64,000 nucleotides of DNA, from contig NZ_JAJOZB010000001.1 in the NCBI RefSeq assembly GCF_023701745.1, positions 5,431,501 to 5,495,500 on the forward strand. Direction: 5' to 3'. Positions within the stretch are counted from its first letter, which is position 1. The number at the start of each line of letters is the position of its first letter. The position numbers and the translations under genes were made by a program. The notes under the pieces were generated by a model, which had not been told where the DNA came from, made no database searches, and saw nothing but the letters and a program-made list of their open reading frames with translations. The stretch is from Streptomyces sp. RKAG293. GTDB lineage: Bacteria > Actinomycetota > Actinomycetes > Streptomycetales > Streptomycetaceae. This document shows, one piece after another, positions 25,608 through 34,378 of the stretch.

Positions 25608-26723
25608 ATGGCAGTCATGCCCACCGACATCGAGGATGCTCCGGAAGGTGCTCTGCGGCCGCACGCGGAGGAGGCCTTCGCCCATGAACTGAAGGCCCTC
25701 GCGGCGGCCGACGACCGTCCGCGGCCGTCCCGTTGGAATCTCTCGCCGTGGGCGGTGGCCCGCTATCTGCTCGGTGGATCCTTGCCCGACGGCACTATCA
25801 TCACGCCCAAGTACGTCGGCCCCCGGCGCATCGTCGAGGTCGCCGTCACCACCCTCGCCACCGACCGGGCGCTGCTGCTGCTCGGTGTGCCGGGCACCGC
25901 CAAGACCTGGGTGTCGGAACATCTCGCCGCCGCGATCAGCGGTGACTCGACGCTGCTGGTCCAGGGCACGGCCGGCACGCCGGAGGAGGCCATCCGCTAC
26001 GGCTGGAACTACGCGGAGCTGCTCACCAACGGCCCGAGCCGCAGGGCCCTGGTGTCCAGCCCGGTCATGCGGGCGATGGCCGAGGGCCGGATCGCCCGGG
26101 TCGAGGAGCTGACCCGGATACCGGCCGATGTGCAGGACACCCTCATCACGATCCTGTCCGAGAAGACCCTGCCGATACCGGAGTTGGGGTCGGAGACCCA
26201 GGCCGTCCGCGGCTTCAACCTGATCGCCACCGCCAACGACCGCGACCGCGGCGTCAATGAACTGTCCAGCGCGCTGCGCCGCCGGTTCAACACCGTCGTA
26301 CTGCCGCTGCCCGCCTCGGCGGAGGACGAGATCGACATCGTCACCCGCCGGGTCGACCAGCTCGGCCGCGGGCTGGACCTCCCGGCCGTCCCCGAGGGCG
26401 CCGACGAGATCCGCCGGGTCGTCACCGTCTTCCGGGAGCTGCGCGGCGGGGTGACCGCCGACGGCCGGACGAAGGTGAAGTCGCCGTCCGGCACGCTGTC
26501 GACGGCCGAGGCGATCTCGGTGGTGACCAACGGCCTGGCGCTCGCGGCGCACTTCGGCGACGGCGTGCTGCGGGCGGGCGACATCGCGGCCGGCATCCTC
26601 GGCGCGATCGTCCGCGATCCGGCCGCCGACCGGGTGATCTGGCAGGAGTACCTGGAGACGGTCGTGCGCGAGCGCGAGGGCTGGAAGGACTTCTACCGCG
26701 CCTGCCGGGAGGCGAGCGCATGA
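25608..26723 (+). CDS. MoxR-type AAA+ ATPase of the SWIM/VWA module
   Basis: 371 residues, with AGGGGG 4-5 bases before ATG 25608. Walker A is GVPGTAKT (residues 93-100) and sensor 1 is NLIATANDRDRG. The Walker B position reads IARVEELTRIP, with Glu-Glu instead of the Asp-Glu seen in the MoxR at 10947. The arginine finger region SSALRRRFN is intact. The family equivalent is probably E. coli YehL. It overlaps the DUF5682 gene by ATGA and should form a hexamer that acts with the VWA protein. Confidence 0.88.
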   Translation: MAVMPTDIEDAPEGALRPHAEEAFAHELKALAAADDRPRPSRWNLSPWAVARYLLGGSLPDGTIITPKYVGPRRIVEVAVTTLATDRALLLLGVPGTAKTWVSEHLAAAISGDSTLLVQGTAGTPEEAIRYGWNYAELLTNGPSRRALVSSPVMRAMAEGRIARVEELTRIPADVQDTLITILSEKTLPIPELGSETQAVRGFNLIATANDRDRGVNELSSALRRRFNTVVLPLPASAEDEIDIVTRRVDQLGRGLDLPAVPEGADEIRRVVTVFRELRGGVTADGRTKVKSPSGTLSTAEAISVVTNGLALAAHFGDGVLRAGDIAAGILGAIVRDPAADRVIWQEYLETVVREREGWKDFYRACREASA

Positions 26724-29077
26724 GTACGCCGGACGTCGTGACACCCGCCGCACCCCTCGCGGTGCCGCCCGCCGGCGGGCCGTCGGGGGTCGCCCTGCTG
26801 GGGGTGCGGCACCACGGTCCCGGCTCCGCGCGGGCGGTGCGCGCCGCGCTCGACGCGTACCGGCCGGGGACGGTGCTGATCGAGGGGCCGCCGGAGGCCG
26901 ACCCGCTCGTCGGGCTCGCCGCCGAGGACGGCATGCGGCCGCCGGTCGCGCTGCTCGCGCACGTCCTGGACGACCCGGCGCGGGCCGCGTTCTGGCCCTT
27001 CGCGGAGTTCTCGCCGGAATGGGTGGCGATCCAGTGGGCCGCAGGACACGGCGTACCGGTCGCCTTCATCGACCTGCCCGCCGCACATTCCCTCGCCCTG
27101 CGCACGACACCGGATCAGCAGGACGAAGCTCCGGCGGAGGGATCGCCGGACGGCGGCGAGGCGGCTCAGGCGCTGCGCATCGACCCGCTGGCCGTGCTCG
27201 CGGAAACCGCCGGGTACGACGACCCGGAGCGCTGGTGGGAGGACGCGGTCGAACACCGGAGCAGCAGCGGTGACGACCCGCTGGCGCCGTTCGCCGCGCT
27301 CGCCGAGGCGATGGGCGCGCTGCGCGAGATGTACGGCGACGGCGGCCAGGAGGACGACCCGGCGCGCGAGGCCCATATGCGGCTGCGGATCCGGGACGCC
27401 CGGCGGACGCACGACCGGGTCGCGGTGGTCTGCGGGGCCTGGCACGTCCCGGCGCTCGCCCGGCCGGCGACCGCCACCGCGGACCGGCAGCTGCTCAAGG
27501 GGCTGCCCAAGGTGAAGGTCGAGATGACGTGGGTGCCGTGGACGCACCGGCGGCTGTCGCGGCACAGCGGATACGGCGCGGGGATCGACTCACCCGGCTG
27601 GTACGGGCATCTGTTCGGGGCGCGGGACCGGCCCGTCACCCGGTGGATGACCAAGGTCGCCGGGCTGCTCCGTGCCGAGGACCTGCCGGTCTCCTCCGCG
27701 CATGTCATCGAGGCCGTGCGGCTCGCCGACACCCTCGCGGCCATGCGCGGCCGCCCGCTCGCCGGCCTGAGCGAGACGACGGACGCGATACGGGCGGTCA
27801 TGTGCGACGGCTCGGACGTACCGCTCGCCCTGATCAGGGACCGACTCGTCGTGGGGGACGTCCTGGGCGAAGTGCCGGACAGCGCGCCCGCCGTGCCGCT
27901 GGCCAGGGACCTGACCCGGGAACAGCGCAGGCTGCGGCTCAAGCCAGAAGCGCTGGAACGCGAGCTGGAACTGGACCTGCGCAAGGAGACCGACGCGGGC
28001 CGCAGCCGGCTGCTGCACCGGCTGCGGCTGCTGGGCGTCGACTGGGGGAAGCAGGTCCGTTCGCGCGCCGGGACCGGGACGTTCCGGGAGAGCTGGCGGC
28101 TGCGCTGGGAGCCGGAACTGGCGATCCGGGTCGCCGAGGCCGGGATCTGGGGCACGACGCTGCTCGCCGCGGCGACGGCGAAGGCCGAGGAAGGGGCGGT
28201 GCACGCCGCCGCGCTCGCCGACGTGACGGCGCTCGCCGAACGCTGCCTGGTGGCGGGGCTCCCGGACGCGCTGCCGGTGGTGATGACGGTGCTGGCCGAC
28301 CGGGCCGCCCTGGAGACCGACGTCGGCCATCTCGCCCGGGCGCTGCCCGCCCTCGTACGGTCCGCCCGTTACGGCGACGTGCGCGGTACGGACTCCGAGG
28401 CGCTCCACAAGGTCGCCGAGGGGCTGGCGGAGCGGGTCTGCATCGGGCTGCCGCCCGCCTGCGTCGGGCTGGACGCGGACGGCGCCGCCGAGATGCGCGG
28501 CCACGCCGAGGCGGCGCACCGGGCGATCGGTCTCCTGCAGGCCGACGGCCTCCTCGACCGGTGGGCGGTGATGCTGCGGGGCATCGCCGAGCGCGACGGG
28601 GCGATACCGGGGCTGCTGCGCGGCAGCGCCACCCGGCTGCTGATGGACGACGGACGGCTCGACGAGGAGTCGGCCGCCCGGCTGATGGCGCTCGCCCTGT
28701 CACCGGGGACGCCGTCGGCCGAGGCCGCGGCCTGGCTGGAGGGCTTCCTGGCGGGCGGCGGCATGCTCCTCATCCACGACGAGCGGCTGCTCGCGCTGGT
28801 CGACTGCTGGCTCGCCGCGGTACCGGCCGCCGCGTTCAACGACGTACTGCCGCTGCTGCGGCGCACGTTCGGCGAGTTCGAGTCCGGTGTCCGCCGCACC
28901 GTCGGCGAGCTCGTCAGGCGCGGCGGCGCGGGCCGGCCCGAGACCGCGGCGGGGGAGACGGTGCCGGGCTTCGGCGCCGGGTTCGACGAGGAGCGGGTGG
29001 CGGCGGCGCTGCCGGTGCTGCGGCTGCTGCTGGGGCACCCAGGGGACGGGTTCGACGCGACGGGGGAGAACGGATGA
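26720..29077 (+). CDS. DUF5682 family protein
   Basis: 785 residues, cytoplasmic. The N-terminal part carries conserved-looking motifs: GVRHHGPGSAR (about residue 29), LIEGPPEADP (about 53) and a CGAWHVPAL segment (about 237). The paired His and Glu positions recall EreA/TraB-like folds, which would suggest a catalytic pocket; that is inference. The C-terminal two-thirds is helical. It is coupled by ATGA to the genes on both sides, so the three proteins are probably made in fixed ratio. E. coli YehM is the likely counterpart. Confidence 0.85.
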   Translation: MSTPDVVTPAAPLAVPPAGGPSGVALLGVRHHGPGSARAVRAALDAYRPGTVLIEGPPEADPLVGLAAEDGMRPPVALLAHVLDDPARAAFWPFAEFSPEWVAIQWAAGHGVPVAFIDLPAAHSLALRTTPDQQDEAPAEGSPDGGEAAQALRIDPLAVLAETAGYDDPERWWEDAVEHRSSSGDDPLAPFAALAEAMGALREMYGDGGQEDDPAREAHMRLRIRDARRTHDRVAVVCGAWHVPALARPATATADRQLLKGLPKVKVEMTWVPWTHRRLSRHSGYGAGIDSPGWYGHLFGARDRPVTRWMTKVAGLLRAEDLPVSSAHVIEAVRLADTLAAMRGRPLAGLSETTDAIRAVMCDGSDVPLALIRDRLVVGDVLGEVPDSAPAVPLARDLTREQRRLRLKPEALERELELDLRKETDAGRSRLLHRLRLLGVDWGKQVRSRAGTGTFRESWRLRWEPELAIRVAEAGIWGTTLLAAATAKAEEGAVHAAALADVTALAERCLVAGLPDALPVVMTVLADRAALETDVGHLARALPALVRSARYGDVRGTDSEALHKVAEGLAERVCIGLPPACVGLDADGAAEMRGHAEAAHRAIGLLQADGLLDRWAVMLRGIAERDGAIPGLLRGSATRLLMDDGRLDEESAARLMALALSPGTPSAEAAAWLEGFLAGGGMLLIHDERLLALVDCWLAAVPAAAFNDVLPLLRRTFGEFESGVRRTVGELVRRGGAGRPETAAGETVPGFGAGFDEERVAAALPVLRLLLGHPGDGFDATGENG

Positions 29078-30267
29078 CCGACGACACGCGGGTCCACGAC
29101 ACGACGACCGGTGGCATGACGACGGCCGCCGATGAACGGCTGCGCCGCTGGCGGCTGGTGCTCGGCGGAGGGGCCGCCGACGGGACCGGCCGCGAACTCA
29201 CCGGGCGCGACGCGGCGATGGACCGCACCCTCGGCGCGCTCTACGGAGGTGGGGGCAGCGGCGCGGACGGCAAGGGCGGCCGGGCGGCCGGTCTCGGCGG
29301 CTCCGCGCCGCAGGTCGCCCGGTGGCTCGGCGACATCCGTACGTACTTCCCGTCCTCCGTCGTCCAGGTGATGCAGCGGGACGCGATCGACCGGCTCGGG
29401 CTGTCGGCGCTGCTGCTGGAGCCGGAGATGCTGGAGGCCGTCGAGGCCGACGTCCATCTCGTCGGCACGCTGCTGTCGTTGAACAAGGCGATGCCGGAGA
29501 CCACGAAGGAGACGGCGCGGGCCGTGGTCCGCAAGGTCGTCGAGGACCTGGAGAAGAAGCTCGCCACCCGCACCCGCGCGACCCTGACCGGCGCCCTCGA
29601 CCGGTCGGCGCGGATCAGCCGCCCCCGGCACCGTGACATCGACTGGGACCGCACCATCCGCGCCAACCTCAAGCACTACCTCCCGGAGCACGGCACGATC
29701 GTGCCCGAGCGGCTGATCGGGTACGGCCGGGCGTCGCGGGCGGTGAAGAAGGACGTGGTGCTCTGCATCGACCAGTCCGGTTCGATGGCCGCCTCCGTCG
29801 TCTACGCCTCGGTGTTCGGGGCGGTGCTGGCCTCGATGCGGAGCATCGACACCAAACTGGTCGTCTTCGACACCGCGGTGGTCGATCTGACGGACCAGCT
29901 GGACGATCCGGTGGATGTGCTCTTCGGCACACAACTCGGCGGCGGCACCGACATCAACCGCGCTCTGGCGTACTGCCAGTCCCTGCTCACCCGGCCGGCG
30001 GACACCGTGGTCGTCCTCATCAGCGATCTCTACGAGGGCGGGATCCGGGACGAGATGCTCAAACGGGTGGCGGCCATGAAGGGTGCGGGAGTGCAGTTCG
30101 TGGCCCTGCTGGCGCTGTCCGACGAGGGTGCGCCGTCCTACGACCGCGAGCACGCGGCCGCGCTGGCCGCGCTCGGAGCGCCCGCTTTCGCCTGCACACC
30201 GGACCTGTTTCCCGAGGTGATGGCCGCCGCGATAGAGAAACGGGCGCTGCCCGTACCAGAAGCCTGA
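29074..30267 (+). CDS. VWA-domain protein of the MoxR-DUF5682 module
   Basis: 397 residues. A Gly-rich N-terminal section and a helical middle are followed by a von Willebrand factor A domain with a complete MIDAS: DQSGS (Asp233, Ser235, Ser237), Thr292 in GGGTDINRAL and Asp318 in LISDLYEGG. It should therefore bind a divalent metal and a protein ligand. The frame is open far upstream, but the start is fixed by the ATGA overlap with DUF5682. MoxR plus VWA pairs commonly act as metal-insertase or chaperone-like machines. E. coli YehP is the likely counterpart. Confidence 0.9.
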   Translation: MTDDTRVHDTTTGGMTTAADERLRRWRLVLGGGAADGTGRELTGRDAAMDRTLGALYGGGGSGADGKGGRAAGLGGSAPQVARWLGDIRTYFPSSVVQVMQRDAIDRLGLSALLLEPEMLEAVEADVHLVGTLLSLNKAMPETTKETARAVVRKVVEDLEKKLATRTRATLTGALDRSARISRPRHRDIDWDRTIRANLKHYLPEHGTIVPERLIGYGRASRAVKKDVVLCIDQSGSMAASVVYASVFGAVLASMRSIDTKLVVFDTAVVDLTDQLDDPVDVLFGTQLGGGTDINRALAYCQSLLTRPADTVVVLISDLYEGGIRDEMLKRVAAMKGAGVQFVALLALSDEGAPSYDREHAAALAALGAPAFACTPDLFPEVMAAAIEKRALPVPEA

Positions 30268-30289
30268 CGCGAGCCTGACAACGCGCTCT

Positions 30290-30417
30290 GTGACCGTTCT
30301 CACCGCTCACATGTGACCTGCGATTTAGGGACCTACGTCCCACGGGGATAACCTGCGAGACGGACATGCCGCGTACTTCGGTGACCGTGTGCGCCCTCCT
30401 TGTGACCGCGTAGTCAC
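30290..30417. promoter_or_regulatory. Cluster of GTGACC repeats upstream of sucC
   Basis: GTGACC occurs at 30290, 30313, 30381 and 30402, forming two pairs spaced 23 and 21 bases. Inverted partners create GTGA-N6-TCAC at 30290-30303, a perfect TCACATGTGA palindrome at 30307-30316 and GTGAC-N6-GTCAC at 30402-30417. Roughly two-turn spacing suggests a dimeric regulator on one DNA face, controlling sucCD. The regulator is not identifiable here. Confidence 0.4.
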
Positions 30418-30477
30418 GCTTCCCGTATCGGCACGTTCGCGTAGAAAACAAACCGCGATCACCAAGGACGGACGCGC

Positions 30478-31653
30478 GTGGACCTGTTCGAGTACCAGGC
30501 GAGGGATCTCTTCGCCAAGCACGGTGTACCGGTGCTGGCCGGTGAAGTCATCGAGACGCCCGAGGCGGCTCGTGAGGTGACCGAACGTCTGGGTGGCCGT
30601 GCGGTCGTCAAGGCGCAGGTCAAGGTCGGTGGCCGAGGCAAGGCCGGCGGCGTGAAGCTCGCCTCCGACCCCGCAGACGCGGTCGCGAAGGCCGACGCGA
30701 TCCTCGGCATGGACATCAAGGGCCACACGGTCCACAAGGTGATGCTTGCCGAGACCGCGGACATCGCGGAGGAGTACTACGTCTCCTTCCTGCTGGACCG
30801 CACCAACCGCACCTTCCTCGCCATGGCGTCCGTAGAGGGCGGCGTGGAGATCGAGATCGTTGCGGAGGAGAACCCGGACGCGCTGGCCAAGATTCCGGTC
30901 GACGCCAACGAGGGCTGCACCCCGGAGAAGGCCGCCGAGATCGTCGCCGCGGCCAAGTTCCCGGCCGAGATCGCCGACCAGGTGGCCGACGTTCTGCAGA
31001 AGCTGTGGACCGTCTTCATCAAGGAGGACGCCCTCCTCGTCGAGGTCAACCCGCTGATCAAGTCCGGCGACGGCAAGATCATCGCGCTCGACGGCAAGGT
31101 CTCGCTCGACGAGAACGCCGAGTTCCGCCAGCCGGACCACGCGGCCCTTGAGGACAAGGACGCCGCCAACCCGCTGGAGGCCGCGGCCAAGGCCAAGAAC
31201 CTCAACTACGTCAAGCTCGACGGTGAGGTCGGCATCATCGGCAACGGCGCGGGTCTCGTCATGAGCACCCTCGACGTCGTCGCGTACGCCGGTGAGAAGC
31301 ACGGCGGCGTCAAGCCCGCCAACTTCCTCGACATCGGTGGCGGCGCCTCCGCCGAGGTCATGGCGAACGGCCTGGAGATCATCCTCGGCGACCCGGACGT
31401 CAAGTCCGTCTTCGTCAACGTCTTCGGTGGCATCACCGCGTGCGACGAGGTCGCCAACGGCATCGTCCAGGCGCTGGAGCTGCTGGCCTCGCGCGGCGAG
31501 AACGTCTCCAAGCCGCTGGTCGTGCGTCTCGACGGCAACAACGCGGAGCTGGGTCGCAAGATCCTGACCGACGCCAACCACCCGCTCGTGCAGCGTGTGG
31601 ACACCATGGACGGCGCGGCCGACAAGGCCGCCGAGCTCGCGGCTGCGAAGTAA
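30478..31653 (+). CDS. sucC: Succinyl-CoA synthetase (ADP-forming) beta subunit
   Basis: 391 residues, GTG start, with the typical N-terminus [12 protein letters not shown]. The ATP-grasp domain includes [20 protein letters not shown]. The C-terminal CoA-ligase domain has [12 protein letters not shown], the [10 protein letters not shown] block and [12 protein letters not shown]. With SucD it interconverts succinyl-CoA and succinate with nucleotide triphosphate formation in the TCA cycle. It sits 19 bases upstream of sucD in one operon. Confidence 0.97.
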   Translation: MDLFEYQARDLFAKHGVPVLAGEVIETPEAAREVTERLGGRAVVKAQVKVGGRGKAGGVKLASDPADAVAKADAILGMDIKGHTVHKVMLAETADIAEEYYVSFLLDRTNRTFLAMASVEGGVEIEIVAEENPDALAKIPVDANEGCTPEKAAEIVAAAKFPAEIADQVADVLQKLWTVFIKEDALLVEVNPLIKSGDGKIIALDGKVSLDENAEFRQPDHAALEDKDAANPLEAAAKAKNLNYVKLDGEVGIIGNGAGLVMSTLDVVAYAGEKHGGVKPANFLDIGGGASAEVMANGLEIILGDPDVKSVFVNVFGGITACDEVANGIVQALELLASRGENVSKPLVVRLDGNNAELGRKILTDANHPLVQRVDTMDGAADKAAELAAAK

Positions 31654-31672
31654 GGGACAAGGTCACCACACC

Positions 31673-32557
31673 ATGGCTATTTTCCTGACCAAGGAAAGCA
31701 AGGTCATCGTCCAGGGGATGACCGGCGCCACGGGCATGAAGCACACCAAGCTCATGCTTGCCGACGGCACCAACATCGTTGGCGGCGTCAACCCGCGCAA
31801 GGCCGGCACCAGCGTCGACATCGACGGCACCGAGGTGCCCGTGTTCGGCTCCGTCGCCGAGGCGATCGAGAAGACCGGTGCCGATGTCACCGTCATCTTC
31901 GTGCCGCCGAAGTTCGCGAAGGACGCCGTCGTCGAGGCCATCGACGCCGAGATCGGCCTGGCCGTCGTGATCACCGAGGGCATCACGGTGCACGACTCCG
32001 CCTCGTTCTGGGCGCACGCCGGCGCCAAGGGCAACAAGACCCGCATCATCGGCCCGAACTGCCCCGGTCTCATCACCCCGGGTCAGTCCAACGCCGGCAT
32101 CATCCCGGGCGACATCACGAAGCCGGGCCGCATCGGCCTGGTCTCGAAGTCCGGCACGCTCACGTACCAGATGATGTACGAGCTGCGTGACCTCGGCTTC
32201 TCGTCCGCCGTCGGCATCGGTGGCGACCCGATCATCGGCACCACCCACATCGACGCGCTGGCCGCGTTCGAGGCGGACGCCGACACCGACCTGATCGTCA
32301 TGATCGGTGAGATCGGTGGCGACGCCGAGGAGCGGGCCGCGGACTACATCAAGGCCCACGTGACGAAGCCGGTCGTCGGCTACGTCGCGGGCTTCACCGC
32401 CCCCGAGGGCAAGACCATGGGCCACGCGGGCGCCATCGTCTCCGGTTCGTCGGGCACCGCCCAGGCGAAGAAGGAGGCCCTGGAGGCCGCCGGCGTCCAG
32501 GTCGGCAAGACCCCGTCGGAGACGGCTCGCCTGGCGCGCGCCATCCTCGCGGGCTGA
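31673..32557 (+). CDS. sucD: Succinyl-CoA synthetase alpha subunit
   Basis: 294 residues from ATG 31673. The CoA-binding Rossmann domain starts [15 protein letters not shown], and the active-site phosphohistidine lies in GHAGAIVSG (about residue 250). [11 protein letters not shown] and [13 protein letters not shown] are standard blocks. It partners with SucC encoded just upstream. A 15-bp terminator with a TTCG loop follows 59 bases downstream. Confidence 0.97.
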   Translation: MAIFLTKESKVIVQGMTGATGMKHTKLMLADGTNIVGGVNPRKAGTSVDIDGTEVPVFGSVAEAIEKTGADVTVIFVPPKFAKDAVVEAIDAEIGLAVVITEGITVHDSASFWAHAGAKGNKTRIIGPNCPGLITPGQSNAGIIPGDITKPGRIGLVSKSGTLTYQMMYELRDLGFSSAVGIGGDPIIGTTHIDALAAFEADADTDLIVMIGEIGGDAEERAADYIKAHVTKPVVGYVAGFTAPEGKTMGHAGAIVSGSSGTAQAKKEALEAAGVQVGKTPSETARLARAILAG

Positions 32558-32616
32558 TGTCCGTCTGCTGACGGCCGTTCGTCTGCTGACGGCTGAGAGG
32601 TCGTCACACGTGACGA

Positions 32617-32650
32617 CGCGGGCCCGTCCCCTTCGGGGGACGGGCCCGCG
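32617..32650. terminator. Strong terminator after sucCD
   Basis: A perfect 15-bp stem (32617-32631 with 32636-32650) closes a TTCG tetraloop and is followed by a T-rich tail (TTTGCTTT). It lies between convergent sucD and the sigma-like gene and can serve both directions. Confidence 0.9.
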
Positions 32651-32684
32651 TTTGCTTTGTGCGGCCGGTGGGGCCCTGTGCCTC

Positions 32685-34220
32685 TCAGCGCTCAGGGGGC
32701 AACCGGGGTGCTTGTGCGGGGGGTGCGGCGGGTTTGACGGGCTTGACGGGTTTCATGGGTGCGGTCGTCCGCTGGGTGGGCTTCGCGGGGCCCGGCCGGC
32801 CGATGCGGCCGGCCTCCGGCACGCCCTGCCTCGGAGTGGCGGAGGGCGGCGCGGTCACCGATGTCGGCCGGGCACGGTGCGGCAGTTCGCCGACGCGGTC
32901 GTACGTCACCACCAGCGCGGCGCCCGTCGCCCCGGCGATCAGCGCGGTCAGCGCCACCGCGGACAGCGTCCTGCGGCGCACGCCGCGCTCGCTCGCATCG
33001 CGCACCCGGGCGGCGGGGACCTCCGGGACCTCCGGAGTGATGGCCGTTCCCGCTCCAGGGTCTGTTCCGAGGTCTGTTCCGGGGGCAGGCTCCGGGTCCG
33101 GGTCCGCGAGGATGGCCTTCAGCCGCGCCGGTGCCTCGTCGCCCAGCTCCGGGACGGCCGCGCTCAGCGCCGCCCGCGCCTGGGTGATCCGGCTCGCCGT
33201 CGCGACCGTGCTCGCCTCGCTCTCGGCGGCGGCCACGGGCAGATCGAGCCCCAGCCCGTCGTAGAGCACCAGCGCCTGCCGCTGCGAGGGCGACAGCCGC
33301 AGTACGGCCGCCCGCACCGCGCCGTCCCGTTCGGAGCCGCGCAGCGTCCGCGCGGCGGCCCGTGGATGCGTACGGCGCCCCGGCACCCACTGCTGCCAGG
33401 GCGCGAGCGCGTACTCGTACGCCGCCGCGCGCACCCAGCCGACCGGATCCGGATCCGCCGCGACCTCCGGCCACCGCTGCCACGCGAGATCGAACGCGCG
33501 GTGCACGGCATGCCGCGCGAAGCCGGGATTCCCGGTGATCAGGTCCACCTGCCGCACGATGCCGCTCACGCTGTGCGTGTACAGACGGTCGAAGGCGGCC
33601 TCGGGCCACGGCGTGGGGTCGGTCGGTGCGGTCGGTGCGACCGGTGGATGCGGTGCGGTCGGTGCGGGTGGCGGGGGTGGTGACGGCTTGGGCTTCGGTG
33701 TCCGCGGTGGCGCCGGCGGTGGCGGTGGCGTCGGGTCGGCCGCTACGGGGATCGCCGGAGGGCGTGGCTTCACGCGCCGCTGGGGGGTGTTGACCGGCTT
33801 GGGAGCGCGCTTGACGGCGACTTCCGGGCGCTCGGGGAGGGGCGCGATGGGAGCCGGCTCGACCGGGGAAACAGCGGGCCGGGCCGCACGGGTGACGAGG
33901 TGTGAGGATTCGGGAGCGTTCGTCTGGGGTGGAGGTGGGGTGGGGGACGGAGAGGCGCGCCGGGGCTGGGACGGGGACCGCTGGGACTGGGGCGGCTGGG
34001 GCTGGGACTCGGACCGGGGCTGGGACTCGGACCGGGGATCTGGCTTCGGCTGCGGTTTGGGCTCCGGTTTGGGCTGGGGCTTCGCCTGGGGCTTCGGCGC
34101 TGGTGAGCCGGCGCGTGTGCGGGTCCTGGCGCGCTTGGGACGTTCTTCGGCCGAGGTCTTCACCGTCTTCGCGGCCTTCTTGGCGGTAGAGGCCTGCTTC
34201 GCCGCCTTCCGCGCCGTCAC
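32685..34220 (-). CDS. Membrane-tethered sigma-70-like protein with Pro/Lys-rich N-terminus
   Basis: 511 residues, GTG start with GAGGT about 8 bases upstream. The first ~205 residues are disordered (KPQPKP and PPPPP runs, Lys/Ala start). Residues ~210-275 resemble sigma region 2 (FDRLYTHSVSGIVRQVDLITG, partly degenerate). Residues ~302-353 resemble region 4 (LRLSPSQRQALVLYDGLGLD). A membrane segment lies at about 418-439, with an extracytoplasmic Pro-rich tail. ECF factors normally lack the tether and tails. It could be a membrane-held sigma factor or a degenerate regulator; activity is not proven by sequence. Confidence 0.75.
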   Translation of the reverse strand: MTARKAAKQASTAKKAAKTVKTSAEERPKRARTRTRAGSPAPKPQAKPQPKPEPKPQPKPDPRSESQPRSESQPQPPQSQRSPSQPRRASPSPTPPPPQTNAPESSHLVTRAARPAVSPVEPAPIAPLPERPEVAVKRAPKPVNTPQRRVKPRPPAIPVAADPTPPPPPAPPRTPKPKPSPPPPPAPTAPHPPVAPTAPTDPTPWPEAAFDRLYTHSVSGIVRQVDLITGNPGFARHAVHRAFDLAWQRWPEVAADPDPVGWVRAAAYEYALAPWQQWVPGRRTHPRAAARTLRGSERDGAVRAAVLRLSPSQRQALVLYDGLGLDLPVAAAESEASTVATASRITQARAALSAAVPELGDEAPARLKAILADPDPEPAPGTDLGTDPGAGTAITPEVPEVPAARVRDASERGVRRRTLSAVALTALIAGATGAALVVTYDRVGELPHRARPTSVTAPPSATPRQGVPEAGRIGRPGPAKPTQRTTAPMKPVKPVKPAAPPAQAPRLPPER

Positions 34221-34273
34221 GTGCCCGACCTCACACAGCCGCTCCGACCGCCTTCGAATCCCCGTACGCACGA

Positions 34274-34302
34274 TTGTGTGAAAAGACGCATAAAGTCATA
34301 TT
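34274..34302 (+). promoter_or_regulatory. Candidate sigma-70-type promoter for the DUF6350 gene
   Basis: TTGTGT and CATATT are separated by exactly 17 bases, in an unusually AT-rich patch of the gap between two divergent genes. It is 77 bases before the chosen DUF6350 start. The -10 match is 4 of 6, so this is a moderate candidate. Confidence 0.45.
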
Positions 34303-34378
34303 GCGCGACACGACGGGCGTTCGCCCGCTACCCGCTCAAATCGGTGTGTTCTTGGCACCATGGGTCGACGTGACCCAC

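Noticed and set aside
27529-29073. Upstream extension of the VWA frame by about 515 codons
   Set aside because: The extension lies wholly inside the DUF5682 gene and reads as Arg/Ala/Gly-rich noise. The ATG at 29074 overlaps the DUF5682 stop as ATGA.
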